DNA of 64,000 nucleotides from Gracilaria domingensis (lineage: Eukaryota; Rhodophyta; Florideophyceae; Gracilariales; Gracilariaceae). The notes below the pieces were generated by a model, which worked only from the letters and a program-made list of their open reading frames with translations, was not told the origin of the DNA and ran no database searches. Location of the stretch: positions 62,001 to 126,000 of the forward strand of contig VCMS01000015.1 of assembly GCA_022539475.1 (NCBI GenBank), written 5' to 3'. Below, one piece after another: positions 43,717 through 52,699 of the stretch. Made by a program: the position numbers and the translations under genes. The number at the start of each line of letters is the position of its first letter. Position 1 is the first letter of the stretch.

Positions 43717-46700
43717 CTAGCCAGTAGACTTGTTGGAACTGTTGTAAAGTGCTGCTTCGAAATCAATCGAGATCTTTCCACAGTAGAGCAATAGTTGCAA
43801 AGCTTCCGCCAACGGACTGTCCGTTTTCGTCAGTGGATCACCGTAGTTGCATTTTCCAGGCACCCAGATCATGCGCTCAATCTTCTTTGTCTCGTAGTCA
43901 TATCGAATGACACTGATATCTCCGCGTATAGACCGATCCGTTGCATTACGGCAGGTAGACAGTGTAACGTATAAATCTTTGGAGTCGACAACGATCCATA
44001 ATCCAACTTGGATACCCAACAAAGTCTTGAACGCGTTACACAGAACCTTTCCTTGGTCGATAGCCTCACCGGCTGCAAGAGTTTCTGCCGATCCTATCGA
44101 CTTGACTGGTCTTCGAGACTTGTGTGAACTCCAGCAAATTGTATGAAAGATGGAGTCGATAGAAAGGTCACCAAATAAAAGTCCGGCCACAAATCCCAGT
44201 TGTCCATGATCAGAAGAGCGACTGGCGTCGCAAAACACTACAACGCGACATTCCTTCTGCCCACTTGGTCTTAGAAAACTCAGCAGGGAGCCACGTCTTT
44301 TCAATTCCTTCAAAAGGTTAATCTGAGTTATAAGATCTTTGACAAGCGGTTCAGGCCCTTTCTGTTGGAGGTAGCTCGCAGCATGTGCACAGAACGGAGA
44401 AGCGGCGATCCCTAACCAACCAATTGAGCTATTGACAGAACGAAATGCAGACGACTCAATAGCGTTTAGACACTTGTCAAGTTCCTTGCGGCGATTACGG
44501 CTGATCACGTAGCTTTCGAACGTTTGAAGCTTCTCCTCACCATCAATAGTAACGGTGTAATCTTCCTTCTGGTGCACGCGAAGTCCATAAAAATTGAACG
44601 ATCCAGGGCCATAGACAATTGTGCCAAGTTCATACTGCTTTCCAATTTCCATAATCAACTCAGTAAGCTTACTTCTCTCACCAGCAAATAGTATATCATC
44701 CACTACCTTCACTGCTAGAATGCATGTCCGGCCATTATGTGTGAGGTAGAAAAGTTGTGGGACGTATACTAACTGCATGAATCCAAAGCTGCGAAGAGCA
44801 TCATCACTCACTTGTTGCCATTTGGCACCAGCATTAACCAGACCATATGCCGCTGCCAGGAGCAACCAGTAGTGTTGGTTCCTCGTCGTGCACTCTCTTG
44901 GTGGTATAACATACACATCACGTTCGGCTTCTGTCTGAAGAAACGCACTTTTGAAGTCAATTTTTGCCAATGTCCACTTATGAATGACGGCCAAAGACAG
45001 TAAGATCCGAATTCCAACAGGCGGACAAGTTGCGGAATCAGTCTTGAGTACGTCTTTCTCTCTATCCTTATTACCATGAACAGCGATTCGGGCTTTGAGG
45101 GTAAAGGATTCATCGTCACACTTCTTCACTTTGTACAACACATGACTTGTGACAATGTTGGGGTGGCGAGGGACTTTGGATACAGGAACGACGTGAACTG
45201 TACGCATGAATGACTTCTGTTCTCTTTCGAACGCATTCTGGGTTGCATAAAGCGGCAGTCCTTGAGCTTGGTGAAGCATAAATTCCTGACTACCAAAGGC
45301 TTTAAAGTAGGTAGCAATTATCTCGCGCTCTTTGCTTTCCAACTCCTGGCCAGGGGAGAGTTGAACCTCGGCAGACTGTAAAGTCTCTTGGGCTTGGTTC
45401 TGAGATTCTGTTGCTGCGGTTGTTCCTGGATCCGTACCATTGCCATTATCTGACGCATACCTCCAGTTCTCTTCCTGAAGATTTAAAACTTCCTTATCCC
45501 CATCACGATAGTTCACGGAATACTTCTGCGTGCGTGAGTTGTGTCTGGCCACAGCTCCTGCGTAAAACTGCTTGTCATCCGGCCAATATACTTCGATTTG
45601 GTCACCTATACTGGGATATTGGGGTCCGATGCTTGCAGGTTCTATTTCTGTATCAGCTTGTTGTTCAGATATTCTTTCCGAAGAACTGTCAGCTTGCTCT
45701 CGTGTGTCTTCTTCAGAAGAATCTAGGTAGTCTGAAAGAGATTCTTCTAGCGTTCGGTCCATATCATCAATTGCCTGTTGCACAGCAGTTGCTAGTTCCC
45801 TTGTGCGAAGTGCCGGTCTGACATCTTCGATTGCTGCTGACACTGTTCGGCCTCCCTTACCTGGCACTGTGATAGTTCTACCTTCGAGGTCAAATGAAAG
45901 TATTGGCTTTGGTTCTGACCAACGTCCTCTCTTCTCGTGTTGGAGTTTGATGTAAACTTGTACGAGGTCACCAATAGACATTGGAAATTCTTTCAAGGCT
46001 TTAGAGCGTAGAATGAGAGTTAACTTTCGTTTGGCCAGGAGGTTCTCATGTGCATCTTCCAGTTCCTGAGGCAGTAATGTGGGGCCCTTACCGGCCTCGA
46101 TCGGGCGTGCGTACCCCTTGGCTAGCTCGTGTGCAGACATTACATCATTGCCATACAAATCGTTGGAGATGCGAATTGCCTGACTAATAACCAGGCGCGG
46201 ATGCTGTTGAAAGCCAATGGGAGAATTTTCCTTAAGACGAAGGAAAATATCTCTTATGACCCGATGCTTAGATTCCAGTACGTTCTTGTTATGCCTCCGT
46301 GGCGGTAGAGGCCGGGCTTCTATGTGATGGAACATTAGAAACTGCTTAAACAATGAGTTACTGAATGCTGGATCAAATGCGACGGTATGGGGGAACCAGA
46401 ATGGCGTAATCCAGTGTGCATCAAAAACGTAAATCGCACTCTCCATTGATGCGTTTTCAACGACGCATCCAGCAGAGTACCTTGTGGTGGAGTCCATAAT
46501 GTGCATTACACAGTACTGATCCAAGTACATATGGTCAACACACACCACCTCGTTGAAACTTCTACTCATGCTGCTGAGAGAAACCTTACGGGCTTTTTTT
46601 GGCCTGGCAGTTGTGAGGCAAACAGTACATTCTTCGAGAGTTTTCTCAAGGTAGTCTCGGACTTGTTCGTTCCAAAGACCATTCCTTTGCAGAAGTAACT

Positions 46701-48252
46701 TGATGTCCGTGTAGGTTGAATGTCCACAGATGTGTCTGTGAACTTTGTCGATAATTTTCTTCAACTCTTTCCAAGGCCTGTCGGCGAGACCTTCGTCAAA
46801 ATGAGCTGTAGCACAGAAGAGTGTAGACTTGTCGTGGGTGGTGAGTTGTAAAGGATCACAGGTAAACACGGAGTGTGGGATGTAAGTGTGCATATCCACG
46901 TCGACAAGAGAGATTGTGGGTGTTTCTCCACCTTCTTCGGTGTTGGGCAACTTTAGGAGATTCTCATTCATATGCAAAATGTCACAGCGGGTCGTGACGT
47001 TGCGTCCGACAACCCACTGCGATGACCCCTCCATAACGAGGTGACGGATCTTGACTTCTTCGCCTTGGTCTGTGCGGCCAGTGAGCATGATGGACCCTAA
47101 TAGAGGCCTCGTGTCGCTTCTGTGAGTCCCTGATCCATATTGCCAGTGCGTCTTGTCTGCCACAGGCGCAGGTAGCGGGTCAAGGTTTCCAGTCCATTTC
47201 GGTAGGACCAGGTCTTTGATCATGTGCAGCTCTTCCAAACCAATGCCACTGTATGGTGCTGCGTTGTCCAAAAGTGGACCGTCGGCTCCCAAGAGAGATG
47301 ATGAGGGATTAGCTACCTCGCGTAGCGTTGCCATGTTGAATGTCAGCACATTTTTGTTCTCTTTGGCACCGGTAGCGGGATTGTCCGTTGACTTGAATCC
47401 AGGCTTCAACGATCCATCTCGACGGTGATCGTTAGCCCAATGTCCGTACTTCCCGCATCTATTACACTTTGTCTTCTGTTTGAGGTCAATGATCTCCTCC
47501 GGTGTCATACGCTGACGTTGTGCGGCCTTGCGACCCCCAGAGCGAGATGATGAAGCGAAAGAGGCGTTGGTGGACAGGGTTGTCGCGGCAGAGGGCGATG
47601 ACTGGCTTCGAACTTTGTCACACTGTCGAAGAACGGAGGCAATAGATTCGTATGAAACGGCTTTGAGAAAGTCATCGGTACTAGACGTGGAGGTAAATGT
47701 GTGGTCCTTGGCTGAACAGTTCGCGAGAACGGACACACGCTGGTTGCTGTCCACATCCGAATTGGCCAACAAAGTGAAGGCCACTAGTGCTTCCGACAAT
47801 TTTGCCTCGGTACCATGGGCGTTCACACGAGATACATGCGCTTGGAACCGCGATTCGAAGTTCTTAAAGCTTTCGTTGGCATTCCTCTTAGTGTTAAGGA
47901 GCGCCAAAAAATCCTGATAGACATCAGAGACGACAGCCAGGGGGTCACGCTTGTACAAAGCGTCGACAATCGCTTGGGCTCCGGCCTCGGAGCGAATAGT
48001 ATCCGCAGGGATCGATTTGCAGATATCTCGTGCTCGACCAAACAGTTGAGACAGAAGCATGATGCCTTGAACAGCTGGTCTGATCTTGTTATCGTTGGTG
48101 TCGGCCAACGTCTGGTGAAAAGCCTGCCACAGTGAAACGGCGTTTGCATACTGCTCTTGGCTTCCCTTTCCATCCGTCCAAGGAACGTTTCGTATGTCCC
48201 AAGAAAACCGCGGGCGCGTCGGCAGATTGTTAGAGGAACTTTCTGGGCCCAT
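43717..48252 (-). CDS. Copia gag-pol polyprotein
   Basis: One ORF of about 1,511 residues from an ATG (MGPESSSNN) just inside the 5' LTR. Domains in order, with window positions: gag (about 47500-48250); CCHC zinc knuckle CNRCGKYGHWANDH (about 47430-47470); aspartic protease region (about 47220-47290); HHCC pre-integrase zinc domain (about 46600-46760); integrase core (about 46250-46580); a Tudor/chromo-like module, IGDQIEVYWPDDKQFYAGAV (about 45460-45620); reverse transcriptase with VVDDILFAG (about 44640-45150); and RNase H (about 43850-44270). The gag-protease-integrase-RT-RNase H order identifies Copia. The Tudor-like module between integrase and RT is unusual. Confidence 0.95.
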   Translation of the reverse strand: MGPESSSNNLPTRPRFSWDIRNVPWTDGKGSQEQYANAVSLWQAFHQTLADTNDNKIRPAVQGIMLLSQLFGRARDICKSIPADTIRSEAGAQAIVDALYKRDPLAVVSDVYQDFLALLNTKRNANESFKNFESRFQAHVSRVNAHGTEAKLSEALVAFTLLANSDVDSNQRVSVLANCSAKDHTFTSTSSTDDFLKAVSYESIASVLRQCDKVRSQSSPSAATTLSTNASFASSSRSGGRKAAQRQRMTPEEIIDLKQKTKCNRCGKYGHWANDHRRDGSLKPGFKSTDNPATGAKENKNVLTFNMATLREVANPSSSLLGADGPLLDNAAPYSGIGLEELHMIKDLVLPKWTGNLDPLPAPVADKTHWQYGSGTHRSDTRPLLGSIMLTGRTDQGEEVKIRHLVMEGSSQWVVGRNVTTRCDILHMNENLLKLPNTEEGGETPTISLVDVDMHTYIPHSVFTCDPLQLTTHDKSTLFCATAHFDEGLADRPWKELKKIIDKVHRHICGHSTYTDIKLLLQRNGLWNEQVRDYLEKTLEECTVCLTTARPKKARKVSLSSMSRSFNEVVCVDHMYLDQYCVMHIMDSTTRYSAGCVVENASMESAIYVFDAHWITPFWFPHTVAFDPAFSNSLFKQFLMFHHIEARPLPPRRHNKNVLESKHRVIRDIFLRLKENSPIGFQQHPRLVISQAIRISNDLYGNDVMSAHELAKGYARPIEAGKGPTLLPQELEDAHENLLAKRKLTLILRSKALKEFPMSIGDLVQVYIKLQHEKRGRWSEPKPILSFDLEGRTITVPGKGGRTVSAAIEDVRPALRTRELATAVQQAIDDMDRTLEESLSDYLDSSEEDTREQADSSSERISEQQADTEIEPASIGPQYPSIGDQIEVYWPDDKQFYAGAVARHNSRTQKYSVNYRDGDKEVLNLQEENWRYASDNGNGTDPGTTAATESQNQAQETLQSAEVQLSPGQELESKEREIIATYFKAFGSQEFMLHQAQGLPLYATQNAFEREQKSFMRTVHVVPVSKVPRHPNIVTSHVLYKVKKCDDESFTLKARIAVHGNKDREKDVLKTDSATCPPVGIRILLSLAVIHKWTLAKIDFKSAFLQTEAERDVYVIPPRECTTRNQHYWLLLAAAYGLVNAGAKWQQVSDDALRSFGFMQLVYVPQLFYLTHNGRTCILAVKVVDDILFAGERSKLTELIMEIGKQYELGTIVYGPGSFNFYGLRVHQKEDYTVTIDGEEKLQTFESYVISRNRRKELDKCLNAIESSAFRSVNSSIGWLGIAASPFCAHAASYLQQKGPEPLVKDLITQINLLKELKRRGSLLSFLRPSGQKECRVVVFCDASRSSDHGQLGFVAGLLFGDLSIDSIFHTICWSSHKSRRPVKSIGSAETLAAGEAIDQGKVLCNAFKTLLGIQVGLWIVVDSKDLYVTLSTCRNATDRSIRGDISVIRYDYETKKIERMIWVPGKCNYGDPLTKTDSPLAEALQLLLYCGKISIDFEAALYNSSNKSTG

Positions 48253-48255
48253 AAC

Positions 48256-48606
48256 AATGAAAGCTGGGTGTGTGGGAACGAACGACTGATAGACTAATAA
48301 CAATACTTTTCTCACGGCGGCGGTGGAGTAGTGGATGGTCTGTGCTTGACCTCCTTCTGTTGTCCGTCGCGCCCTGAACAAGTGGTATTTATGCACTTCC
48401 AGAAGCGCTATATCTCGTACGAACGCGCTCAGATAATATCTAGACAGCTCACCATCCGTGAGCTCACAAACAACAAAGAGCTGTAAACCCCGCATATGCG
48501 CAATTCAGTGTAGACACGCACGAGTTCACACACGTAAGAACCTCATACAGAATCTGACGTAATACAAGTACGTGTCACAATTGCGCAAACACACGCAATT
48601 CTAACA
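48256..48606 (-). repeat. LTR of the Copia element (5' LTR)
   Basis: 351 bp, the promoter-side LTR in element orientation. The polyprotein ATG follows four bases further inside. Confidence 0.9.
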
Positions 48607-48721
48607 CTGGAGAAGTGGATTTGCATGCTTCTGAACGTCAGGAAGGTTCAGGAGGGTCAGGAGGCTTTGCGAGATTTGGAGGATTTGGAGCTTGGGGCAA
48701 GAAGAAGTTCCCTACGAAACC

Positions 48722-48857
48722 GTTTCCTCCGAAATTTCCTCCAAGGAAGTTCCCTCCGAAGAAGTTCCCTCCGAGGAAGTTCCCTCCGAAGAATTTCCCT
48801 CCGAGGACGTTCCCTCCGAAGAATTTCGGGCCGAAGAAGTTCCCGCCGAAGAAGGTT
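48722..48857 (+). repeat. 15-bp tandem repeat coding FPPK/R-x pentapeptides
   Basis: Units of the type AAGTTCCCTCCGAAG repeat about nine times with small changes, inside the 3' part of the split secreted-protein gene. The array is prone to length change by slippage. Confidence 0.8.
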
Positions 48858-48878
48858 CTAGTAGAGAAGTACTATTAG

Positions 48879-49324
48879 TTCCCTAAAACTTTAAGATGGC
48901 GGTGTGTAAGTCAATAATCTGCTTGCTGTGTTGAGTGCGGGAGTTTTTGCCATCTTTAGCGCACCAGCTGCTGAGTGTTTAGTGCACTCAGTGAAGGCGC
49001 GGCATTCATAGTAAATGCCAAGACGGAAGTGTCGTTTGCTTTGACAAAAGATGATCAAATACCCATTGCTGAAACAAGCCGTTGTTATTGAAGATTGATC
49101 CCTGTCGCAAAATCCTTTCTTGTTTTTAACAGACTGTGTCCTTCTTCTTCGAATTCGCGAAGACTCCTGAGTAACTGAACAGCTACTACGTGTATCTCCC
49201 GGCATCTCCCCGCAGAATTCGTAAGGAAGAACGCAGACCTGCATCTCCCTCCCATGAAACGTGTTGTGTGAGAGTGTACACGTCATCATTCGCAAAGCGG
49301 CGAAGTTTCAAAATTTTAAATTCT
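48879..49324. other. Downstream of the secreted-protein gene
   Basis: No gene recognised; a 134-codon minus ORF (48891-49295) lacks motifs. Confidence 0.35.
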
Positions 49325-49750
49325 AGGATTTCGAGGAACGAAGAAGATGATTTATTTTGAACGGGAGTGAGTGGATTGAAGATCTAAAGAGCGCAGGCGG
49401 CGCTCTTGATAGAGAGGCAGCGCTTTTGACAATCGTCATGGCCAACGATCGTCATCGCCGTCGCTGCGCCGCAGAGCCCCGTCGTTCTCCTCTCGCGATG
49501 TGGGTCTCTGCGACGCTCTTTATGAATTTAGTTTTCCCTTCCCTCCCACCTGTGGAGCAGTGTTGTCTCCATGGGACTCACTGAACGCGTCCGGTTGTGC
49601 CGGAGGGTGCAGCAGAACCTTATGGGCGGGTGCCTGTTCTGTGTCTCCGAACTACCCAAACACCAAAGATCTACAAGAGACCGAAATGAGAGTGGTCAAT
49701 AAAACTATTTACAGCATCCAATCGAAGATTCATGAACTAGGTCAAATCCT
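49325..49750 (+). repeat. Repeated module, copy C (unclassified)
   Basis: Opens AGGATTTCGAGGAACGAAGA and GATGATTTATTTTGAACGGG, as in copies A (4588) and B (7388). It passes through a GC-rich CGTCATCGCCGTCGCTGC stretch and shares the AACACCAAAGATCTACAAGA block with the end of copy B. Frames such as EWIEDLKSAGGALDREAALL and RHRRRCAAEPRRSP look protein-like, so this may be the best-preserved copy of a coding exon, but no family is recognised. Confidence 0.45.
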
Positions 49751-50512
49751 CATCAAATTAGAAACAGAGAGAGAATCATTCGCCGGTCCTCCTTATCTTT
49801 GTCTTGAAGGAGCAATGTAATATAGCCTATGTTACTGAAATCAGTTACACGATGTCACAGTTAAAGCGCCTATCTCATGTGTTATCGTCAGCATTTCACA
49901 CTTGTTTCTGTAGACAACGACATATCTCAGTCACCCGGCGACCGGTCCTTGTCCTTGGGTACGATTGTGCTGCGGCTGACGAGGTACTCGCAGTGGCAGC
50001 CCTTCTGTAAGGAAGAGATGATTGAGTGAAGTCTGGCCTTCTCCGATGGAGAGGAAGGCCTGCTACTCTCCTTTAGTACAGATTTTGTAGGAGTCTAGAG
50101 ATATCTACGAATAACCTACAAGCTGTCTACTGTCTTGTGCTAGCTCGCAGTACGTGAGCTACAAGCCACGGACGGTGATCAAGCGTCACGGCTTGCTTGT
50201 AGACTGTCTTCTGCGTTACACTTTCGGTGGGCTGCGTGCGATGCCAATGGCGGCCTCTCGGCGAGGCTGGTTGACAGGGAGTGGTGTACACCAAAGAGTT
50301 GTTGTATATGCAAAGAAGATGGTAGCTCTATTCTTATGCTCAAGGTTCCGACTAGTGCTAAAGTATCTTGGAGACTCTGACAGTCGCCCACCAGCAAACG
50401 TCAATTACGTACTGGCGCACACGGCGTGTGCGCCATGTTCGACATGTTTCAAGTTACATTGTCAGTGTGACTACCATTCTCCCCAGTAATTGAACTCGTT
50501 TGAACCCCTTCG
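49751..50512. other. Intergenic, no gene recognised
   Basis: ORFs at 49804-50010 and 50154-50489 overlap antisense ORFs and lack motifs. This is the 3' flank of the cysteine-rich protein gene. Confidence 0.35.
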
Positions 50513-52333
50513 TCAGAGAGTATTGTACTCCCAAAAATCTGAGATTCTTTCAGACTCCACGTTCAAATCCAAAGGATGGTTGAACGGAGCGAACGTGCTC
50601 GGAGAACCAATTGCTAAGCACTCTGTGTCACCAATGCCGTAGCTAAAGGTTCCCGTCGGACACTGCTCGCAAAGTGTCGCACCATCATGTCGCGTCACGA
50701 AGCCAGCGTCACATTTTTGACAGGGTGCACTCTCCGTGCACCTACGGCACATCGAATTCAACATTCTCTCGTAGCTTGCAACCACCCGATACGTTCCTGC
50801 AGGGCATGCAACGCACTCGTGATGCTCTCCACTTGCAACCAAAGCACCATAGCTGCCAGCGGGGCACACAGAGCATGTCGCGTTTATGAGCCCCAAGTTT
50901 TGCGCAAGTGGTCCTCGGCAACCGCAAACATAGTCGTAACTTCTTACTTCATATCCAGGACAGGGCGGACAGTCGTCAAAATCAGCTGCACTGTAGAACG
51001 ACCCGGAGCAGGGACCACATGATATTGAGCCGTCCTCTGCCACCTTGCATTTTTTCGATAGACAATATTGCGAATGCGGATTACTGAAAAGCCGCGTACC
51101 AATAGGACAGTTGGTGAAGCGGTCCACGCAGCGAGTAGAATAATCGTTCGGTACCATTCCTTCAGGGCACACTTCACAGCTTGTTGCACCCTCTTCTGTG
51201 GAAAGTGTTCCGTTCGGGCAACGACGACACTCAGAAGAATTTGAAGCCGAGCTGAAGCTTCCAATGGGGCAGGGCTCACAGACGCGCGCATATTCTTCTT
51301 CACGCACAAAAGTTCCAGGAGCACAGGTTTGGTTTAGAGGAAGAACTATACGCGAATAATCCCATGAAACACAGTGAGATTTAAACACTCGCGCCGCAAT
51401 GACTTCCGAACATGGCGCACATTGCAGTGGCAGACCACCTACACTGCCTTCGCTAGCAGAGCATGGTACGCATCGTTCCTGTTCTCGGTCATACATTTCA
51501 TCGGTTTCGCATCGCTCACAGTCTCCAGTTGAAGTTTGGATGTAGCCGCGTGGACATGGTCCATCGATTCGTCGACAGAGTCTTCTACCACTGGTATAAG
51601 ACATTGTACCATTCGGGCAATCGATGCAGCTTGGGATATCGTAGTATCCCAGCGTTACCTTACCGTACTGACCGGGTTGACATGGAATGCAAGTTGTAGA
51701 ACCAAGAAACGTTTCTGCTGTCGAACCCGGCGGACATAACGTGCATTTTGCGGAAGATGCGGTACTGAACATATAAGGCCCACACTGGACACAGGGACTG
51801 TCGCCGGCAGAATCTGTACCGGCTGGGCATGGAGTGCATTGATCAATAGAAATGGCTCCAAGAGGTGCTGCAGATCCGGGAGGACAACGTTTGCACTTGA
51901 AAAGATTTTCCTCGTCGCCATATCCACCATTGCATGGACTACAACCATTCTCATTGCTACTCGGCGATGTCGTTAGTATGTGTGTTCCTTTCGGGCATGA
52001 TGCTACACACAGTGGCGAACGCTTTGTCGAGAACAGGCCTTCTGGGCATGGAGTACATGACGACGAGCCTCTCCCAGAAAACATTCCTGCTGGACAACTT
52101 CTGCAAACTTCAGAGCGTTGAGCTCCAGCATACGAAAGATACTGACCATAGTCACAGAGTTTGCAGCTGCTGGAGTTCTCCAAATTCTGGAATGATCCTG
52201 GAGGGCAGAGGCTACATTCAAATGTAGACGAGTTCCAGAAAGACCCTCTTGGGCAACCGTTAGCTAAGGCGGCACGATAGTATAGGAGGAGAATGGAGAA
52301 ACTCAGAAGCCTGGATAATATTTGATTCGCCAT
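50513..52333 (-). CDS. Secreted cysteine-rich GCC2/GCC3 (ephrin-receptor-like) repeat protein
   Basis: A 606-residue intact ORF from ATG 52333 (an upstream in-frame TTG is not needed). Residues ~1-25 are a signal peptide (LLSFSILLLYYRAALANG). The rest is a chain of CPPG-/CPAG-type modules, for example CSLCPPGSFQNLENSSSCKL, CPAGMFSGRGSSSCTPCPEG, CPIGSFSSASNSSECRRCPN and CPAGTYRVVASYERML, matching the Tyr-kinase ephrin A/B receptor-like (GCC2/GCC3) fold. No transmembrane helix or kinase domain follows; the C-terminus is a short acidic tail (NVESERISDFWEYNTL). Several NxS/T sites suit an extracellular glycoprotein. Red algae are known to have many such genes of unknown role; wall or matrix adhesion, or ligand binding, is likely. 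No introns are needed. Confidence 0.9.
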   Translation of the reverse strand: MANQILSRLLSFSILLLYYRAALANGCPRGSFWNSSTFECSLCPPGSFQNLENSSSCKLCDYGQYLSYAGAQRSEVCRSCPAGMFSGRGSSSCTPCPEGLFSTKRSPLCVASCPKGTHILTTSPSSNENGCSPCNGGYGDEENLFKCKRCPPGSAAPLGAISIDQCTPCPAGTDSAGDSPCVQCGPYMFSTASSAKCTLCPPGSTAETFLGSTTCIPCQPGQYGKVTLGYYDIPSCIDCPNGTMSYTSGRRLCRRIDGPCPRGYIQTSTGDCERCETDEMYDREQERCVPCSASEGSVGGLPLQCAPCSEVIAARVFKSHCVSWDYSRIVLPLNQTCAPGTFVREEEYARVCEPCPIGSFSSASNSSECRRCPNGTLSTEEGATSCEVCPEGMVPNDYSTRCVDRFTNCPIGTRLFSNPHSQYCLSKKCKVAEDGSISCGPCSGSFYSAADFDDCPPCPGYEVRSYDYVCGCRGPLAQNLGLINATCSVCPAGSYGALVASGEHHECVACPAGTYRVVASYERMLNSMCRRCTESAPCQKCDAGFVTRHDGATLCEQCPTGTFSYGIGDTECLAIGSPSTFAPFNHPLDLNVESERISDFWEYNTL

Positions 52334-52560
52334 CAAGGTTGTAGAGCGTTTGTACAGTTATTCTCCAATTTACTTCTTCCTGGCAGTCGAAAGCTGTGTG
52401 TTTTTCGGCTCCGATGGGTACTGCTAGTGGTTTGAGCGATCGTTGTGGGTCATATACGAGAAAGAACTTGTTCAGAGACTTGGAAAGATGCATGGGAGTG
52501 TCCAAAGAGTCCCCGTTTCGGTTACACAAGCCGAGATGCAATACAATGAGCTCCTACTAC

Positions 52561-52577
52561 TTTATATATATATATAT
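52561..52577 (-). promoter_or_regulatory. TA-rich TATA-like tract upstream of the cysteine-rich gene
   Basis: (TA)n run ending TATAAA on the minus strand, about 230 bases upstream of the ATG at 52333. It is farther away than the TATA boxes of the other genes, so a longer leader or a leader intron is possible. Confidence 0.35.
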
Positions 52578-52636
52578 CAGCGATGAGCTGACATGGAAAT
52601 TTTGCTATCAGCTCGAAATGTAAAGCCAATAATATT

Positions 52637-52693
52637 GATAGTATTTTTGCAATTTTAGCTAATATTATTAGCTAAAATTGCAAAAATACTATC
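52637..52693. repeat. Perfect 57-bp palindrome
   Basis: Two 28-base arms (outer end GATAGTATTTTTGCAA, centre AGCTAATA-T-TATTAGCT) are exact inverted copies around one base. It could form a cruciform or RNA hairpin, or be a fold-back insertion footprint. Confidence 0.9.
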
Positions 52694-52699
52694 AGATAA

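Larger units (their letters stand above)
43344..48606 (-). mobile_element. Ty1/Copia LTR retrotransposon, looks whole
   Basis: A 5.26-kb element in reverse orientation, bounded by two 351-bp LTRs that I read as identical, with CTGGA on both sides (43339-43343 and 48607-48611). It carries a single long gag-pol ORF. Identical LTRs indicate a very recent insertion. It sits inside a host gene for a secreted repeat protein. Confidence 0.95.
43221..48878 (+). pseudogene. Secreted Pro/Lys/Phe repeat protein gene, split by a Copia element
   Basis: The first part (43221-43343, 41 codons) encodes a signal peptide (MNCFTLILVLSCSVLVLSA) and a charged segment (ENEAEKQLRVEVPAVERAG). The second part (48612-48878) continues in the same phase beyond the retroelement and its CTGGA duplication: EVDLHASERQEG, a Gly/Phe stretch (GGFARFGGFGAW), then about nine F-P-P-K/R-x pentapeptides and a VLVEKYY end. 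The allele without the insertion would encode about 129 residues. Such basic proline-rich repeats are typical of structural wall or adhesive proteins; lysines could bind sulphated polysaccharides (inference). In this haplotype the gene is cut 41 codons in and should be a null. Confidence 0.75.

Noticed and set aside
48258-48495. Polyprotein start upstream inside the 5' LTR
   Set aside because: The frame is open through the LTR by chance; the same LTR-derived residues appear in the other LTR. The ATG just inside the LTR, at the start of gag-like sequence, is the more natural start.
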